Counted from the stretch's first letter, positions 23,591-32,894 are shown. The stretch: DNA of 64,000 nucleotides from Paenibacillus sp. FSL H7-0737 (GCF_000758545.1 NZ_CP009279.1:4030001-4094000); one strand, 5' to 3'. Program-made: numbers and translations. Notes: generated from the letters alone by a model not told the origin.

Positions 23591-24120
23591 AATTCTAGAG
23601 CACTCTTTCCACTTTCCAAATTAAGCAGCCTAGTCTTCATCTCTAATCCCCCGCGGTAGCCAGTTAATGTTCCATTCTTGCCAATGACTCGGTGGCAGGG
23701 CACCGTAATTAGTATCGGATTTGCACCTATGGCCGTCCCTACCGCGCGTACTGCAGCAGGCTTTTGAATATGTGTGGCGATATCCGAATAAGACCACGTT
23801 TGTCCATATGGGATTTCACATAACGCTTTCCACACCGCGAGTTGAAATGGAGTCCCCCGATAGTCAAAAGGAATGCTGAAAGCCTGCCGTACCCCTTGCA
23901 AATATTCGATCAGTTCCTGTACAAATGGAACCATTTTCTCATCGTCCTGCACCAGTTTACTTTCAGGAAATCTACGGCTCATCCAGTCACTCATTTCTTC
24001 GAATGGCTTCTGCTGCGACCCCACATAACTTAATCCTTTCTCCGACGCTGCGATATAGAAACTCCATTCCTTATAAGCTAGCAATGTCCAGTATATGATT
24101 GCACTTGGTCTATAATCCAT
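23587..24120 (-). CDS. ogt: methylated-DNA-[protein]-cysteine S-methyltransferase
   Basis: A 177-residue O6-alkylguanine-DNA alkyltransferase: C-terminal domain with PYGQTWSYSDIA, RAVGTAIGANPI and the active-site PCHRVIG (Cys 142). It accepts alkyl groups from O6-alkylguanine in a suicide reaction. GGAGG lies 9 nt before the ATG. It overlaps adaA upstream and the radical SAM gene downstream, as in the B. subtilis adaAB arrangement, where AdaA activates the operon when methylated. It could equally be called adaB. Confidence 0.93.
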   Translation of the reverse strand: MDYRPSAIIYWTLLAYKEWSFYIAASEKGLSYVGSQQKPFEEMSDWMSRRFPESKLVQDDEKMVPFVQELIEYLQGVRQAFSIPFDYRGTPFQLAVWKALCEIPYGQTWSYSDIATHIQKPAAVRAVGTAIGANPILITVPCHRVIGKNGTLTGYRGGLEMKTRLLNLESGKSALEL

Positions 24121-24730
24121 TTTTCTGTACCTCCATGAATAATTCAGAATGATTCGTTAATTCTAATTTGTTAAGCTGTCGATACTTCGTTGGGGTAAGC
24201 CCCGTCTTTTTCTTAAATAAGGTAATAAAATACGACGTATTTGGCAGACCCACATGTAATCCAATATCAGCTACATCCCGATCCGTGGTAACCAAATATT
24301 CAGATGCCTGATCGATTCTCTTTTGCTGTATATAATCCGCTGGAGTGATTCCCATTACTTTCTTGAAGGTTCGATGGAGATGATAAGGGCTTCCATGACA
24401 GACTTCTGCCAGCGTTTCAAGAGTAAGAGGTTCATGATAATGTTTGTCGATATATTCAGTCATTACAGCCACCCATTCCTTATCCGGCAGCCGCTCACCC
24501 GTCGGTTTGCATCTTTTACAGGGACGAAATCCAGATTCTAATGCTTGTTCTGCATTTTGAAAGATACGTGCATTCTCTCGATTAGGTGCTTTGGACTTGC
24601 AGGAAGGTCGGCAAAAGATTCCCGTAGTCTTCACAGCATAAAAGAATTTTTCGTTATAAGCTGCATCATTTTGCAAAATAGCCTGCCATTGCTCCTCAGT
24701 CATCTTTTCCACTTCTCCACTCTTATCCAT
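24110..24730 (-). CDS. adaA: AdaA-like methylphosphotriester sensor/activator
   Basis: A 206-residue two-domain protein. The N-terminal Ada zinc domain has Cys 40, 44, 71 and 74 (GIFCRPSC ... FRPCKRC); the first accepts methyl from phosphotriesters. The C-terminal part is an AraC-type helix-turn-helix pair (LTLETLAEVCHGSPYHLHRT and VADIGLHVGLPNTSYFITLF). The start MDKSGEVEK is chosen for GAGG 8 nt upstream. It should activate its own operon with ogt and the radical SAM gene after alkylation damage. Confidence 0.92.
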   Translation of the reverse strand: MDKSGEVEKMTEEQWQAILQNDAAYNEKFFYAVKTTGIFCRPSCKSKAPNRENARIFQNAEQALESGFRPCKRCKPTGERLPDKEWVAVMTEYIDKHYHEPLTLETLAEVCHGSPYHLHRTFKKVMGITPADYIQQKRIDQASEYLVTTDRDVADIGLHVGLPNTSYFITLFKKKTGLTPTKYRQLNKLELTNHSELFMEVQKNGL

Positions 24731-24942
24731 ACGATTCACCTCTAAACCAAGTATACCCCGCTACTGGGTCATCTGTACTCATTCTAGAATGTAAAAGCAA
24801 GATAGTGAAATCCAAGAATGGTGAGATTGCTCGTAATTACACTTTGTTTATCGAATCCGCACTTCCTTTGTCAGCCTTGCAGGGAGCAGCAATTGAACAA
24901 CGAATTACTCATAACATGACTACCTGAACTGGAGGAATCAAA

Positions 24943-25482
24943 ATGGAAATTCTGAAAACAAAGGATGCCGCAGAGCTGCTGTCAGTAAGCCAGACTACGA
25001 TCAAACGTTGGGCTGCTATGTTCCCTGATTTTTTTCCAAAAGACCGGTTTGGCCACTATACATTCTCAGAGCAGCAAATCAGCTTGCTTAGTCATATTAA
25101 AGACCGCATTAATCACGGAGAACCACTAGAGAGTATTCAATTAACTGACTCGAATGAAAAGCAGATGTCCACGTCACCGCAAGATCCACTTCATCCCACA
25201 GACGCTGAGCCTATGCAAGATATATTATCCCGGATTCATTATATTGAACGTACACTCGATCAAAAAGCCGACGAAGTAGTCATGATACAGTTGCTTCAGC
25301 AGCGTGAAGAGCTTGAGGATCTGCGGATAATGATCAAACAATTAGCAGCAACCCTAGAACCCATGCAAGCTTCAAAAGGCAACGTCTTCACATCTAACGA
25401 AGCTTCTCGTCCCGTTACTACTACAAGGTTGCCCTCTCCACCAAGGAAACGTGGTCTATTACGCTCATTCTTTTTCCTGTAA
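24943..25482 (+). CDS. RacA-like / MerR-type helix-turn-helix protein
   Basis: A 179-residue protein. The N-terminal MerR-like HTH is ILKTKDAAELLSVSQTTIKR with the FPKDRFGHYTFSEQQ wing, followed by a long helical, coiled-coil-prone segment (about 85-150) and a basic tail PPRKRGLLRSFFF. Domain order, size and the GHYTF motif resemble Bacillus RacA, which anchors oriC at the pole during sporulation. A MerR-type regulator is the alternative, but the coiled coil and short length favour RacA. Strong GGAGG-type site. Confidence 0.7.
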   Translation: MEILKTKDAAELLSVSQTTIKRWAAMFPDFFPKDRFGHYTFSEQQISLLSHIKDRINHGEPLESIQLTDSNEKQMSTSPQDPLHPTDAEPMQDILSRIHYIERTLDQKADEVVMIQLLQQREELEDLRIMIKQLAATLEPMQASKGNVFTSNEASRPVTTTRLPSPPRKRGLLRSFFFL

Positions 25483-25493
25483 GCCTGAAACGC

Positions 25494-25536
25494 AAAAGAA
25501 CCTACTTCTAACTAGCGTTGAAGTAGGTTCTTTTAA
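25494..25536. terminator. bidirectional terminator between racA-like and aspA
   Basis: AAAAGAACCTACTTC / GAAGTAGGTTCTTTT arms, 13-bp stem with A and T runs, between two convergent genes. Confidence 0.9.
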
Positions 25537-25587
25537 ATGTCGTAGGACACGCATGACAAAGTCAGCGATTAACGGTTAGGTAATCCC

Positions 25588-27012
25588 CTATTGCTTCTGC
25601 AATAAAGCTGAGCCTGCGATTCCTGGATGCGTCATTTCGTATGGGTCCAGAATCAGATTGAGCTCTTCCTCGGATAACACATTATACTTAAGGCACAATT
25701 CACGAACAGATTCTCCTGTCAAAATCGCCTCACGAGCAATACGTGATACCACTTCGTAGCCCAAATGTGGGTTAACCGCAGTAATGATTCCGACACTACG
25801 CTCCACATCCCGCTCTAGCTTCTCTTTATTGGCTTCAATACCAGCCAGACAGAAATCTGTGAAGACTTGGAAGGAGTTGTTCATGATGCTGATGGACTGA
25901 ATGAGATTAAACACTAGAACTGGCTCCATAACATTCAGTTCCAGTTGACCCGCTTGGGAAGCCAGACAGATTGTATGGTCATTTCCTATCACTTGAAAAG
26001 CTACCTGATTGATGACCTCTGCCATAACCGGATTAACTTTACCTGGCATAATGGAGGAACCAGGCTGGCGAGCAGGTAATGAAATTTCATTAAACCCTGT
26101 CCGCGGGCCGGAGGCCATGAGTCGAAGATCATTAGCAATCTTGGACATGTTCATCATGCAGACTTTTAGCGCAGCAGATACTTCTGTGTATGCATCTGTA
26201 TTTTGCGTAGCATCCACAAGATGATCTGCAGTAACTAGCGGCAATCCACTTATTTCGGCCAAATGTTCTACAACCACTTCGATATATCGAGGGTCAGCAT
26301 TTAATCCAGTTCCTACTGCCGTTGCCCCCATATTCACTTCATACAAATGATGACGTGTATGTTCAATACGTTTGATATCTCTCTCAAGTACTCTGCGATA
26401 AGCCTCGAACTCTTGGCCCAGACGAATTGGCACTGCATCTTGTAGATGCGTGCGTCCCATTTTTATAACCGGATCGAATTCCTTGGCTTTGTCTGCAAAC
26501 ACCTCATGCATTCTGCGCATTGTAACAAGCAGTTGTTCCAGAAGAGAAAGCGTCGCAATATGAATAGCCGTCGGGAATGCATCATTTGTAGACTGCGCCA
26601 TATTCACATGAGAGTTGGGACTTAAATGACGATAGTCTCCTTTTTCATGACCAAGCAGCTCTAATGCTCGGTTAGCAATGACTTCATTGGCATTCATATT
26701 TAACGAGGTACCTGCACCACCCTGTATAGGGTCTACAATAAATTGTTCGTGCCATTGACCTTCGATGATCTCATCTGCTGCTTTCACAACAACTTCTCCA
26801 AGCCCACGATAGAGCCTGCCGATTTCCATATTTGCAAGCGCAGCGGCTTTCTTTACGATCCCCATCGCTTTGATTAATTCATTGTGCACTCTATAACCCG
26901 TAATTGGAAAATTCTCTACTGCGCGTAATGTCTGAATCCCATAGTATGCGTTCTTATCTACTTGTTTGCTGCCTAGAAAATCATTTTCTACACGAAATTC
27001 AGTTCCTGTCAC
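25588..27012 (-). CDS. aspA: aspartate ammonia-lyase
   Basis: A 474-residue fumarase/aspartase-superfamily enzyme. It shows the substrate-site GGAGTSLNMNANEV segment, HVNMAQSTNDAFPTA, GRTHLQDAVP, and the signature GSSIMPGKVNP flexible loop. The full length matches AspA (about 470-478). It converts L-aspartate to fumarate and ammonia. The gene is monocistronic here, with no asparaginase gene adjacent. The N-terminal RVENDFLGSKQVDKNAYYG favours aspartase over fumarase. Confidence 0.93.
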   Translation of the reverse strand: MTGTEFRVENDFLGSKQVDKNAYYGIQTLRAVENFPITGYRVHNELIKAMGIVKKAAALANMEIGRLYRGLGEVVVKAADEIIEGQWHEQFIVDPIQGGAGTSLNMNANEVIANRALELLGHEKGDYRHLSPNSHVNMAQSTNDAFPTAIHIATLSLLEQLLVTMRRMHEVFADKAKEFDPVIKMGRTHLQDAVPIRLGQEFEAYRRVLERDIKRIEHTRHHLYEVNMGATAVGTGLNADPRYIEVVVEHLAEISGLPLVTADHLVDATQNTDAYTEVSAALKVCMMNMSKIANDLRLMASGPRTGFNEISLPARQPGSSIMPGKVNPVMAEVINQVAFQVIGNDHTICLASQAGQLELNVMEPVLVFNLIQSISIMNNSFQVFTDFCLAGIEANKEKLERDVERSVGIITAVNPHLGYEVVSRIAREAILTGESVRELCLKYNVLSEEELNLILDPYEMTHPGIAGSALLQKQ

Positions 27013-27247
27013 AGTAAATCCCTCGCATTCTTTGAGTTAGGTTTGAACGGATTTAAGAAAGCGCATTCATTCATATGTCTCACTTAGATATTAACCTTTA
27101 TTGTGATAAATGTCTCTCATAAAATTAGAGATTAATGTAATTAATTTCAAATAAAATTACGAAAGCCTTGCCCTTAAAGGAAAGCTGGTTTTTTTTAGGA
27201 GTAAATTTCCAATTGAAGCTATAGCATAGTATGCGCATTTATAATAT

Positions 27248-27271
27248 AAAAAAGCCGACCTTAAGGTCGAC
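27248..27271 (-). terminator. terminator of the 558-residue protein gene
   Basis: On the minus strand GTCGACC TTAA GGTCGGC followed by TTTTTT, 39 bp after the stop codon. Confidence 0.85.
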
Positions 27272-27309
27272 TCCATCCAAACTTAACTCACAACTATGTT
27301 GAGTTCTTA

Positions 27310-28986
27310 TTAAACCGTATAGTTCTCCAAAGAGATCTTCACACCATTCAGCAAAGCTCGCGGTTGCTCTGACTCGCTCTTCATACTCAAATGCAATCTA
27401 TCGCCATTACTGGTCGTATAATGAGCCGCCAAGCCGCCTTCCATCTCAAAGTGTGGTTCATTATGGGCCATTGCTATTACGAATGCATCCAGTCCGATGA
27501 TGCCACGCTCTGCAGACTCCTTAACACCGATCGCCTCAACGATCACTCCACCCGGCATCCCTTGAACGGTTACCTCAATATATCCCGGACGTTCCTGTAT
27601 TTGGTACGATTGAGATAAATATATTGCGAAATAGACATCCCCAACCTGACCGAATAAGGCGTTCGGGTCTTGCATCCACTCCCCATGAGGAAGAACACCG
27701 ATGATCGTATTCTTTTCCCCCTGAGGAATGGGAAATAAAGAAATAACTACATTCTTGTGATAGAGGACCTCCATATAACGGCTCTGATGGCGAGGATCTC
27801 CCTCATTGTAGCCTTGACCTGGATGGAAGAAAAATAGCTGGTTGGACCCTCCTTCTCCATTCACAGGCAGAGAGAAAGTCCAACGGAGCTGTTCATTATC
27901 AAATTCCTCTACTCGTTCCCACATCCCGCCTGCTGCAAAATCCTCTGTAATATAGGCATAGGAATGAAGCAACGGTTGAGCGTTCGGATCTGCTGGGACT
28001 ACCTTCTGTGTAATCTTGGTGGTTTCCACTGGCGTCCGCCGATTCATTGCATCTGTTAAAGCCTCATCTGGTGCTTTATAGAATAGGAGTCCAGCGTATT
28101 CCGTGCGTGGCATTGCCTCTGAAAGCTTGAAGTCCCCGAACTGAACATAGTCATGAAGCACATTAGCATCCCCTGGTACATCATGTGGCCAACCTCTAGA
28201 ATGTGCACCCACCCAAGCACCATGTAAATAAAACTCTGCTCTTACCTTCCAAAGATGATCAAGCATGTCTTTAAGAGTAGTTATTAAATCCGTATCCTCT
28301 GTTGGGACAAGCTCCAAAGCGCAGGTAAACGCCTGTATCCAATGCCAGAACCACGGGAGACTGCCGTATTCTGGCATACCCTTAGAGCGGATGTATGTCA
28401 ATGTATCCTTCAAACTTTGCCGACCATCCTCAACGAGCACATCATCTGCAAACATAGTGCCAAAAATCAGCTTTGCTGCTGTATATTTCGCTTCATGATG
28501 TCCAAAAGTGATTACCGGCTTACGGTAGAAATCACTCCGATAGATGTGTCCAAATGCTGTATTCAGGACAATGCGAAGTTGAGCGTTTAGTGCTCCACCA
28601 TATCTTTTGCAAAAGTAGGCCATCAGACTGCCCATAATTTCTACAGGCAATTCATGCGGCGAAGCCTCACGTGGAACCGGATTCAATCCAAGCGGCCAGT
28701 GCCCGTATAGCTCCGTGCCAGGTTGACGATTCTGTAGCATTAATGTCTCTAGCAGCACATCCTGTGCCTTCTGTTTCGCTTCTTCCCGGTCAAAAGGCAA
28801 CGACAAAGAATCATCTACTGCAGCTGCAAAAAGATATGAGGCATAATAAAAGTTATTTCGCACATCATCGTGGAACCAGAGTCCACTCTCAAGCAGAGGC
28901 CGTCTCTGCGCTTCCAGCGCTATACTTATAATGATTTCTTGTTGACGGTCCTGATAAGTACTCTGAATACCATTAGACTCCAGCAT
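27310..28986 (-). CDS. uncharacterised protein divergent from kduI, possible polysaccharide lyase-like
   Basis: A 558-residue cytosolic protein, no signal peptide. The N-terminal 330 residues are helical with aromatic-rich turns (LWFHDDVRNNFYYASYL, LPWFWHWIQAF, FYLHGAWVGAHSRGWPHD), suggesting an (alpha/alpha) toroid; the C-terminal 200 residues are beta-rich. This combination is seen in several uronate-polymer lyases and unsaturated glucuronyl hydrolases, but I recognise no family with certainty. It is divergent from kduI-deoR-kduD, so it probably acts in uronate degradation. GGAGG-type site absent; the AGGTTGAACTTGA leader is weak. Confidence 0.7.
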   Translation of the reverse strand: MLESNGIQSTYQDRQQEIIISIALEAQRRPLLESGLWFHDDVRNNFYYASYLFAAAVDDSLSLPFDREEAKQKAQDVLLETLMLQNRQPGTELYGHWPLGLNPVPREASPHELPVEIMGSLMAYFCKRYGGALNAQLRIVLNTAFGHIYRSDFYRKPVITFGHHEAKYTAAKLIFGTMFADDVLVEDGRQSLKDTLTYIRSKGMPEYGSLPWFWHWIQAFTCALELVPTEDTDLITTLKDMLDHLWKVRAEFYLHGAWVGAHSRGWPHDVPGDANVLHDYVQFGDFKLSEAMPRTEYAGLLFYKAPDEALTDAMNRRTPVETTKITQKVVPADPNAQPLLHSYAYITEDFAAGGMWERVEEFDNEQLRWTFSLPVNGEGGSNQLFFFHPGQGYNEGDPRHQSRYMEVLYHKNVVISLFPIPQGEKNTIIGVLPHGEWMQDPNALFGQVGDVYFAIYLSQSYQIQERPGYIEVTVQGMPGGVIVEAIGVKESAERGIIGLDAFVIAMAHNEPHFEMEGGLAAHYTTSNGDRLHLSMKSESEQPRALLNGVKISLENYTV

Positions 28987-29072
28987 TCAAGTTCAACCTC
29001 CCACATCTAAATTTTCAATAGTATGATAACAACCCTATAAATGAGAACTAAGCATTTTAGATCTATTGTGCA

Positions 29073-29189
29073 CACTTTTCGTTCATTTGGCAATTATTAA
29101 AACTTATAAATAAACTAAAATGAACCAACATCTAAAAATAAACACTTGTAATACGAACGTAAATGGAGTAAATTGTACCTATACGAACG
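29073..29189 (+). promoter_or_regulatory. kdu control region with repeated ATACGAACG motifs
   Basis: ATACGAACG occurs at 29151-29159 and again at 29181-29189, exactly 30 bp apart, and an inverse relative (TTTTCGTTCAT) lies near 29076. TTGTAA and TAAATT with a 17-nt spacer fit a promoter between them. Likely operator sites of the divergent uronate genes. Confidence 0.45.
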
Positions 29190-29221
29190 AAAATATGCTT
29201 GTGAAGGAGATTGAATATTCC

Positions 29222-30055
29222 ATGGAAAGACGTTTTGCATCCCATCCTAATGAAGTTAAACAGTTTGACACTGAGCGCCTCCGTAAGGAATTCCACATTC
29301 CTGTCATTTTTGCACCAGATGAACTGAAACTTGTACTTACCCATGAGGATCGCATGATCGTTGGCGGTGCTAATCCTGTTAAGGAAGAAGTTGCACTTAC
29401 AACTGACCTCAAAGAACTTGGGGTTACTTACTTCTTGGAACGCCGTGAGCTGGGGATCATCAATGTTGGCGGTAAAGGTTCGGTTATTGTCGATGGTACA
29501 GAATATGAAGTAGATTTCAAAGAATGTCTGTATGTCGGTCAAGGTTCTAAAGATGTTATCTTCAAAAGTGCAGACGCTTCCAAGCCCGCTAAATTCTATT
29601 TGAATTCTGCGCCTGCTCACCAGTCCTATCCAACTACCAAAACCACTCTGGCTGAATCCGAATCTGGTGCAATGGGCGGTTTGGAGAACTCCAATGAGCG
29701 TACCATTCACCGGTTCATTCATACAAATGGCGTGCAAAGTGCTCAGCTAGTTATGGGTATGACTCAACTGAAGCCAGGTAGCATGTGGAATACGATGCCA
29801 GCACATACACATCCACGCCGGATGGAAGCTTATTTCTATTTCGGTCTACCGGACGATTCCGTTGTGTTCCACTTGATGGGAGAGCCTAATGAAACTCGCC
29901 ATATCGTAATGCAAAACGAACAAGCGGTTATTTCTCCAAGCTGGTCCATCCACAGTGGTGTTGGTACTCATAACTATACTTTTATCTGGAGTATGGCTGG
30001 CGATAATAAAAGATATGATGATATGGACCCCGTATCCATGAAAGAACTACAATAG
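29222..30055 (+). CDS. kduI: 5-keto-4-deoxyuronate isomerase
   Basis: A 277-residue cupin-fold isomerase from MERRFASHP (AAGGAG upstream; the longer in-frame extension to 29120 is rejected because it exceeds the family length). Landmarks are THEDRMIVGGANPV, SAPAHQSYPT, MWNTMPAHTHPRRMEAYFYF with metal-binding His and Glu, and the C-terminal WSIHSGVGTHNYTFIWSMAG. KduI converts 5-keto-4-deoxyuronate from pectin or glycosaminoglycan lyase products to 2,5-diketo-3-deoxygluconate, which KduD, two genes downstream, then reduces. Confidence 0.95.
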   Translation: MERRFASHPNEVKQFDTERLRKEFHIPVIFAPDELKLVLTHEDRMIVGGANPVKEEVALTTDLKELGVTYFLERRELGIINVGGKGSVIVDGTEYEVDFKECLYVGQGSKDVIFKSADASKPAKFYLNSAPAHQSYPTTKTTLAESESGAMGGLENSNERTIHRFIHTNGVQSAQLVMGMTQLKPGSMWNTMPAHTHPRRMEAYFYFGLPDDSVVFHLMGEPNETRHIVMQNEQAVISPSWSIHSGVGTHNYTFIWSMAGDNKRYDDMDPVSMKELQ

Positions 30056-30187
30056 AGATAAGCTAAAACGCCTTCGGCGTCCTTTTAAGGACGATAAGCG
30101 TTTATGCGAGAATTATAAGGAAGAGTCTAGCGTGAAACTTAAACTTTCTTATAATTTTAATCAATTACGGAAAGCTGAGGCAAGCGG

Positions 30188-30943
30188 ATGAACCCGATAC
30201 GACGACATGAGATGATTATGGAAGTTATGCTGAACCAAAAAGATGTAACGGTGAATGAACTGAGCGATAAGCTACAAGTTACGGGAAAAACAATTCGTGA
30301 GGATTTAAGCAAGCTGGAGGAGCAAGGACTGATCGTACGTGTACATGGCGGAGCTGTGCTGGCACAAAGCGACCAGTTTGGTATTTTGCCCTCTAAGGAT
30401 CCATTGGATAAGTATTCCGACGAAAAAACAGAGATCGCCTTGCGCGCGCTTGCTCATATTGAACAGGACGATATTATAGCTCTTGACGGCGGGAGCACAA
30501 CGCTTGAAATTGCCCGACGCCTGGACAATATGCCTCTAACGGTAGTCACCAATGATGTATACATCATCAGCGAACTGGTTCCCAAAGATCATATTCGTCT
30601 CGTCGTTCCCGGAGGTTACCGTGTCCGCAATATGTTGGCCGGCACTGAAGCCGTCTCCTATGTGCAACAACTTAATATTCAAAAAGCATTTCTGTCCTCG
30701 ACAGCTGTTCATATCGAACATGGACTTTCTATTTATACAGGAGATTTAATTGAGTTTAAGCAAGCCCTTGTGTCTACTGCCCGTAAGGTGTTCGCGGTTG
30801 TGGATCATCATAAATTCGGCCAAACTGCGCTGCGTACATTCGCTTCTCTGCAGGAAGTTGACGTTATCTTGACAGATAAAGGACTCTCTCCCGAAACAGC
30901 AGAACAGTTCCGCAGTGCAGGCATTGCCATTGAATGTGAGTAA
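30188..30943 (+). CDS. DeoR-family transcriptional regulator
   Basis: A 251-residue regulator. The N-terminal DeoR helix-turn-helix (VTVNELSDKLQVTGKTIRED) is followed by the sugar-phosphate-isomerase-like sensor domain with DDIIALDGGSTTLEIARRL, PLTVVTNDVYI, LVVPGGYR and the C-terminal KVFAVVDHHKFGQ. Placed between kduI and kduD, it presumably controls the cluster in response to a phosphorylated uronate intermediate. It could be a repressor acting on the ATACGAACG repeats upstream, which is untested. Confidence 0.9.
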   Translation: MNPIRRHEMIMEVMLNQKDVTVNELSDKLQVTGKTIREDLSKLEEQGLIVRVHGGAVLAQSDQFGILPSKDPLDKYSDEKTEIALRALAHIEQDDIIALDGGSTTLEIARRLDNMPLTVVTNDVYIISELVPKDHIRLVVPGGYRVRNMLAGTEAVSYVQQLNIQKAFLSSTAVHIEHGLSIYTGDLIEFKQALVSTARKVFAVVDHHKFGQTALRTFASLQEVDVILTDKGLSPETAEQFRSAGIAIECE

Positions 30944-30986
30944 TAACGGAATCAAATCCATTTAAATCAAAGGGGCGTAATTTATA

Positions 30987-31745
30987 ATGTCATCATCATT
31001 ATTCAGCTTGGCAGGTAAAACAGCACTCGTAACCGGTGCTGCTCAAGGTCTTGGACAAGGCATTGCCCTTGCCTTCGCAGAAGCAGGTGCGGATATTGCA
31101 TCCGTATCGCTTAATACAAGTCAAGAAACCGTAAACGCTGCAAAAGCTTTTGGTGTAAAAGCGGTTAGCATCGAATCTGACTTAAGTGATCATAGCAACC
31201 TGCAAAACACATTTGACCAAGCACTTGAACTGACTGGTCATGTTGACATTCTCGTGAACTGTGCAGGAATGATCCGCCGTACTCCGGCAAAAGACCATAG
31301 TGAAAAAGACTGGTTCGATGTTATTAACCTGAACTTGAACACAGTGTTCCTTCTGTCTCAGATCGCTGGCCGCCACTTCCTGGAAAGAGGATCCGGCAAA
31401 ATCATTAATATCGCCTCTATGCTCTCCTATCAAGGCGGAATCAATGTCCCTGGCTACACCGCGAGTAAGCACGGGGTTGCAGGTCTTACTAAAGCTTTTG
31501 CCAATGAATGGGCAGGCTCCGGTCTGAACATCAATGCGATTGCACCAGGCTACATGGCGACTGAAAATACAGCTCCAATCCGTGCTGACCAAAGCCGCTC
31601 GGATGCTATCTTAGATCGTATTCCAGCTGCACGTTGGGGAACACCTGATGATCTTAAAGGTCCTGCTGTATTCTTAGCTTCCGCAGCATCCGACTATTTG
31701 AATGGTCATATTCTTAATGTTGACGGCGGATGGATGGCTAGATAA
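30987..31745 (+). CDS. kduD: 2-keto-3-deoxy-D-gluconate / 2-deoxy-D-gluconate 3-dehydrogenase
   Basis: A 252-residue classical short-chain dehydrogenase. TGAAQGLGQGIA is the NAD-binding loop, NCAGMIRRTPAKDH the NAG motif, the catalytic Ser sits in ASMLSYQGG and YTASKHG is YxxxK. The C-terminal PAVFLASAASDYLNGHILNVDGGWMAR is typical of KduD. It catalyses the step after KduI, yielding 2-keto-3-deoxygluconate. Co-directional with kduI and the deoR gene, 43 nt downstream of the latter. Confidence 0.93.
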   Translation: MSSSLFSLAGKTALVTGAAQGLGQGIALAFAEAGADIASVSLNTSQETVNAAKAFGVKAVSIESDLSDHSNLQNTFDQALELTGHVDILVNCAGMIRRTPAKDHSEKDWFDVINLNLNTVFLLSQIAGRHFLERGSGKIINIASMLSYQGGINVPGYTASKHGVAGLTKAFANEWAGSGLNINAIAPGYMATENTAPIRADQSRSDAILDRIPAARWGTPDDLKGPAVFLASAASDYLNGHILNVDGGWMAR

Positions 31746-31760
31746 ATAACCTGAAATATT

Positions 31761-31792
31761 TAACCCGCTGCCTGAAGCAGCGGGTTATTTTT
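31761..31792 (+). terminator. kdu operon terminator
   Basis: AACCCGCTGC CTGAA GCAGCGGGTT followed by ATTTTTAC, 15 bp after kduD. Confidence 0.92.
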
Positions 31793-32225
31793 ACTTAAAC
31801 AAGCTTGTAATGGATTCCCCATCAAATTTACTAGTAATCTTAAAATTTCCAGAGTGATACTTACTATTACTAGATCGATCGCTGAAATACAAGTAATCTG
31901 TGCCATAGAGTGTCATTCCAAAGCGCTGATCTTTATTTACATATATTCTTATCCAATAGGTCTCCGCAGGTCGTTCTGATGCTTCACTTCTTTTTAATTT
32001 CACGTCAGAAAACTCATGTATGATCTTTTCAATTTCTTTCGGGTCATCCACTTTAATTTCTTGTTCATTAGAACTCTTAAGAACTCTAATGGAGGTGATT
32101 TGAGTAGCATCGATTCGATCCAGTACAAGATTTTGAAATGAATTATAACTGTGATATAAGGGAACTCCATAAAGAAGCAGATTTATTACTATAAGAAACA
32201 ATAAAAATAATTTACTTTTTTTCAT
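31791..32225 (-). CDS. membrane-anchored hypothetical protein (DUF5301-like)
   Basis: A 144-residue protein: KKSKLFLLFLIVINLLLYG is an uncleaved membrane anchor (no lipobox Cys), followed by an extracytoplasmic beta-rich domain with ITSIRVLKSSNEQEI, DDPKEIEKIIHEFSDV and TYWIRIYVNKDQRFGMTLYG. This pattern is reminiscent of the DUF5301 group of exported Firmicutes proteins; I am not certain. It lies 5 nt after the 32231-32752 gene and is probably co-transcribed with it. Confidence 0.6.
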   Translation of the reverse strand: MKKSKLFLLFLIVINLLLYGVPLYHSYNSFQNLVLDRIDATQITSIRVLKSSNEQEIKVDDPKEIEKIIHEFSDVKLKRSEASERPAETYWIRIYVNKDQRFGMTLYGTDYLYFSDRSSNSKYHSGNFKITSKFDGESITSLFK

Positions 32226-32230
32226 AATTA

Positions 32231-32752
32231 TTAGCCTTCTATCTCCACAAATTCTCCCGGATGTGCCCGAATATACTCGCCAATCAACCTGTGGCTATCT
32301 TCGGCTATGTTCTTAAATCGTTCAAATAAACCACTCATCTCATTCAACAACTCAGGATCTCGATCGAGATCCGTGATGGTAGCATCAACCCACTGTATTC
32401 CAAGTCGATTGTTTCTTTCTTCGAGAAATGCCTTTGTTTCCTGAAGCAAAAGAATCATCGGATCATCGCCAAAAAATCGTATGCCTCCCATCACCCCTGT
32501 CCAATACCCCGGCAGGTCTTGCATGTAAGAAATCCAAGCATAATACTCCCCTTCGGAATTACGGCTGTGATCATGCATTACTCTGAACATACAAAGTGCT
32601 TTCTGTCCGTCTGTGAGCTTTGAGATCACTTCGGATTTGATCGATGGTGATTTTGCGCGAATCTGCTGAAAGGTAGGCTCCATACAGGCCCATCCTAATC
32701 TTTCATCACTAAAAGTGTCCAAATCCTTCTGCTTCATGGTTACTAAATTCAT
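32231..32752 (-). CDS. hypothetical cytosolic protein
   Basis: A 173-residue protein with an AAAGGAGGAG ribosome site. Visible features are GWACMEPTFQQIRAK, a tyrosine- and tryptophan-rich centre (EYYAWISYMQDLPGYWTGVM) and an acidic helical C-terminus with RLIGEYIRAHPGEF. No catalytic or family signature is recognised. Divergent from the NUDIX-GNAT operon and upstream of the membrane-anchored gene 31791-32225. Confidence 0.65.
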   Translation of the reverse strand: MNLVTMKQKDLDTFSDERLGWACMEPTFQQIRAKSPSIKSEVISKLTDGQKALCMFRVMHDHSRNSEGEYYAWISYMQDLPGYWTGVMGGIRFFGDDPMILLLQETKAFLEERNNRLGIQWVDATITDLDRDPELLNEMSGLFERFKNIAEDSHRLIGEYIRAHPGEFVEIEG

Positions 32753-32894
32753 TTAACTCCTCCTTTGATTAACATCCAAAAATATACATTTCATTCTAGC
32801 GGTTGTCAATAAGAACCTCCCTAACATTTAGGGTAATTCGAACGTTTTTATGATAGGCTTTAGAAAGAAGAAATCATCACAAAGGAGCTTTTCT

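Noticed and set aside
29120..29221. Longer N-terminus for KduI
   Set aside because: Would exceed the family length by 34 residues and start without a ribosome site inside the probable promoter; MERRFASHP is the natural start.
31182..31592. Minus-strand frame in kduD
   Set aside because: Complementary shadow of a clear short-chain dehydrogenase.
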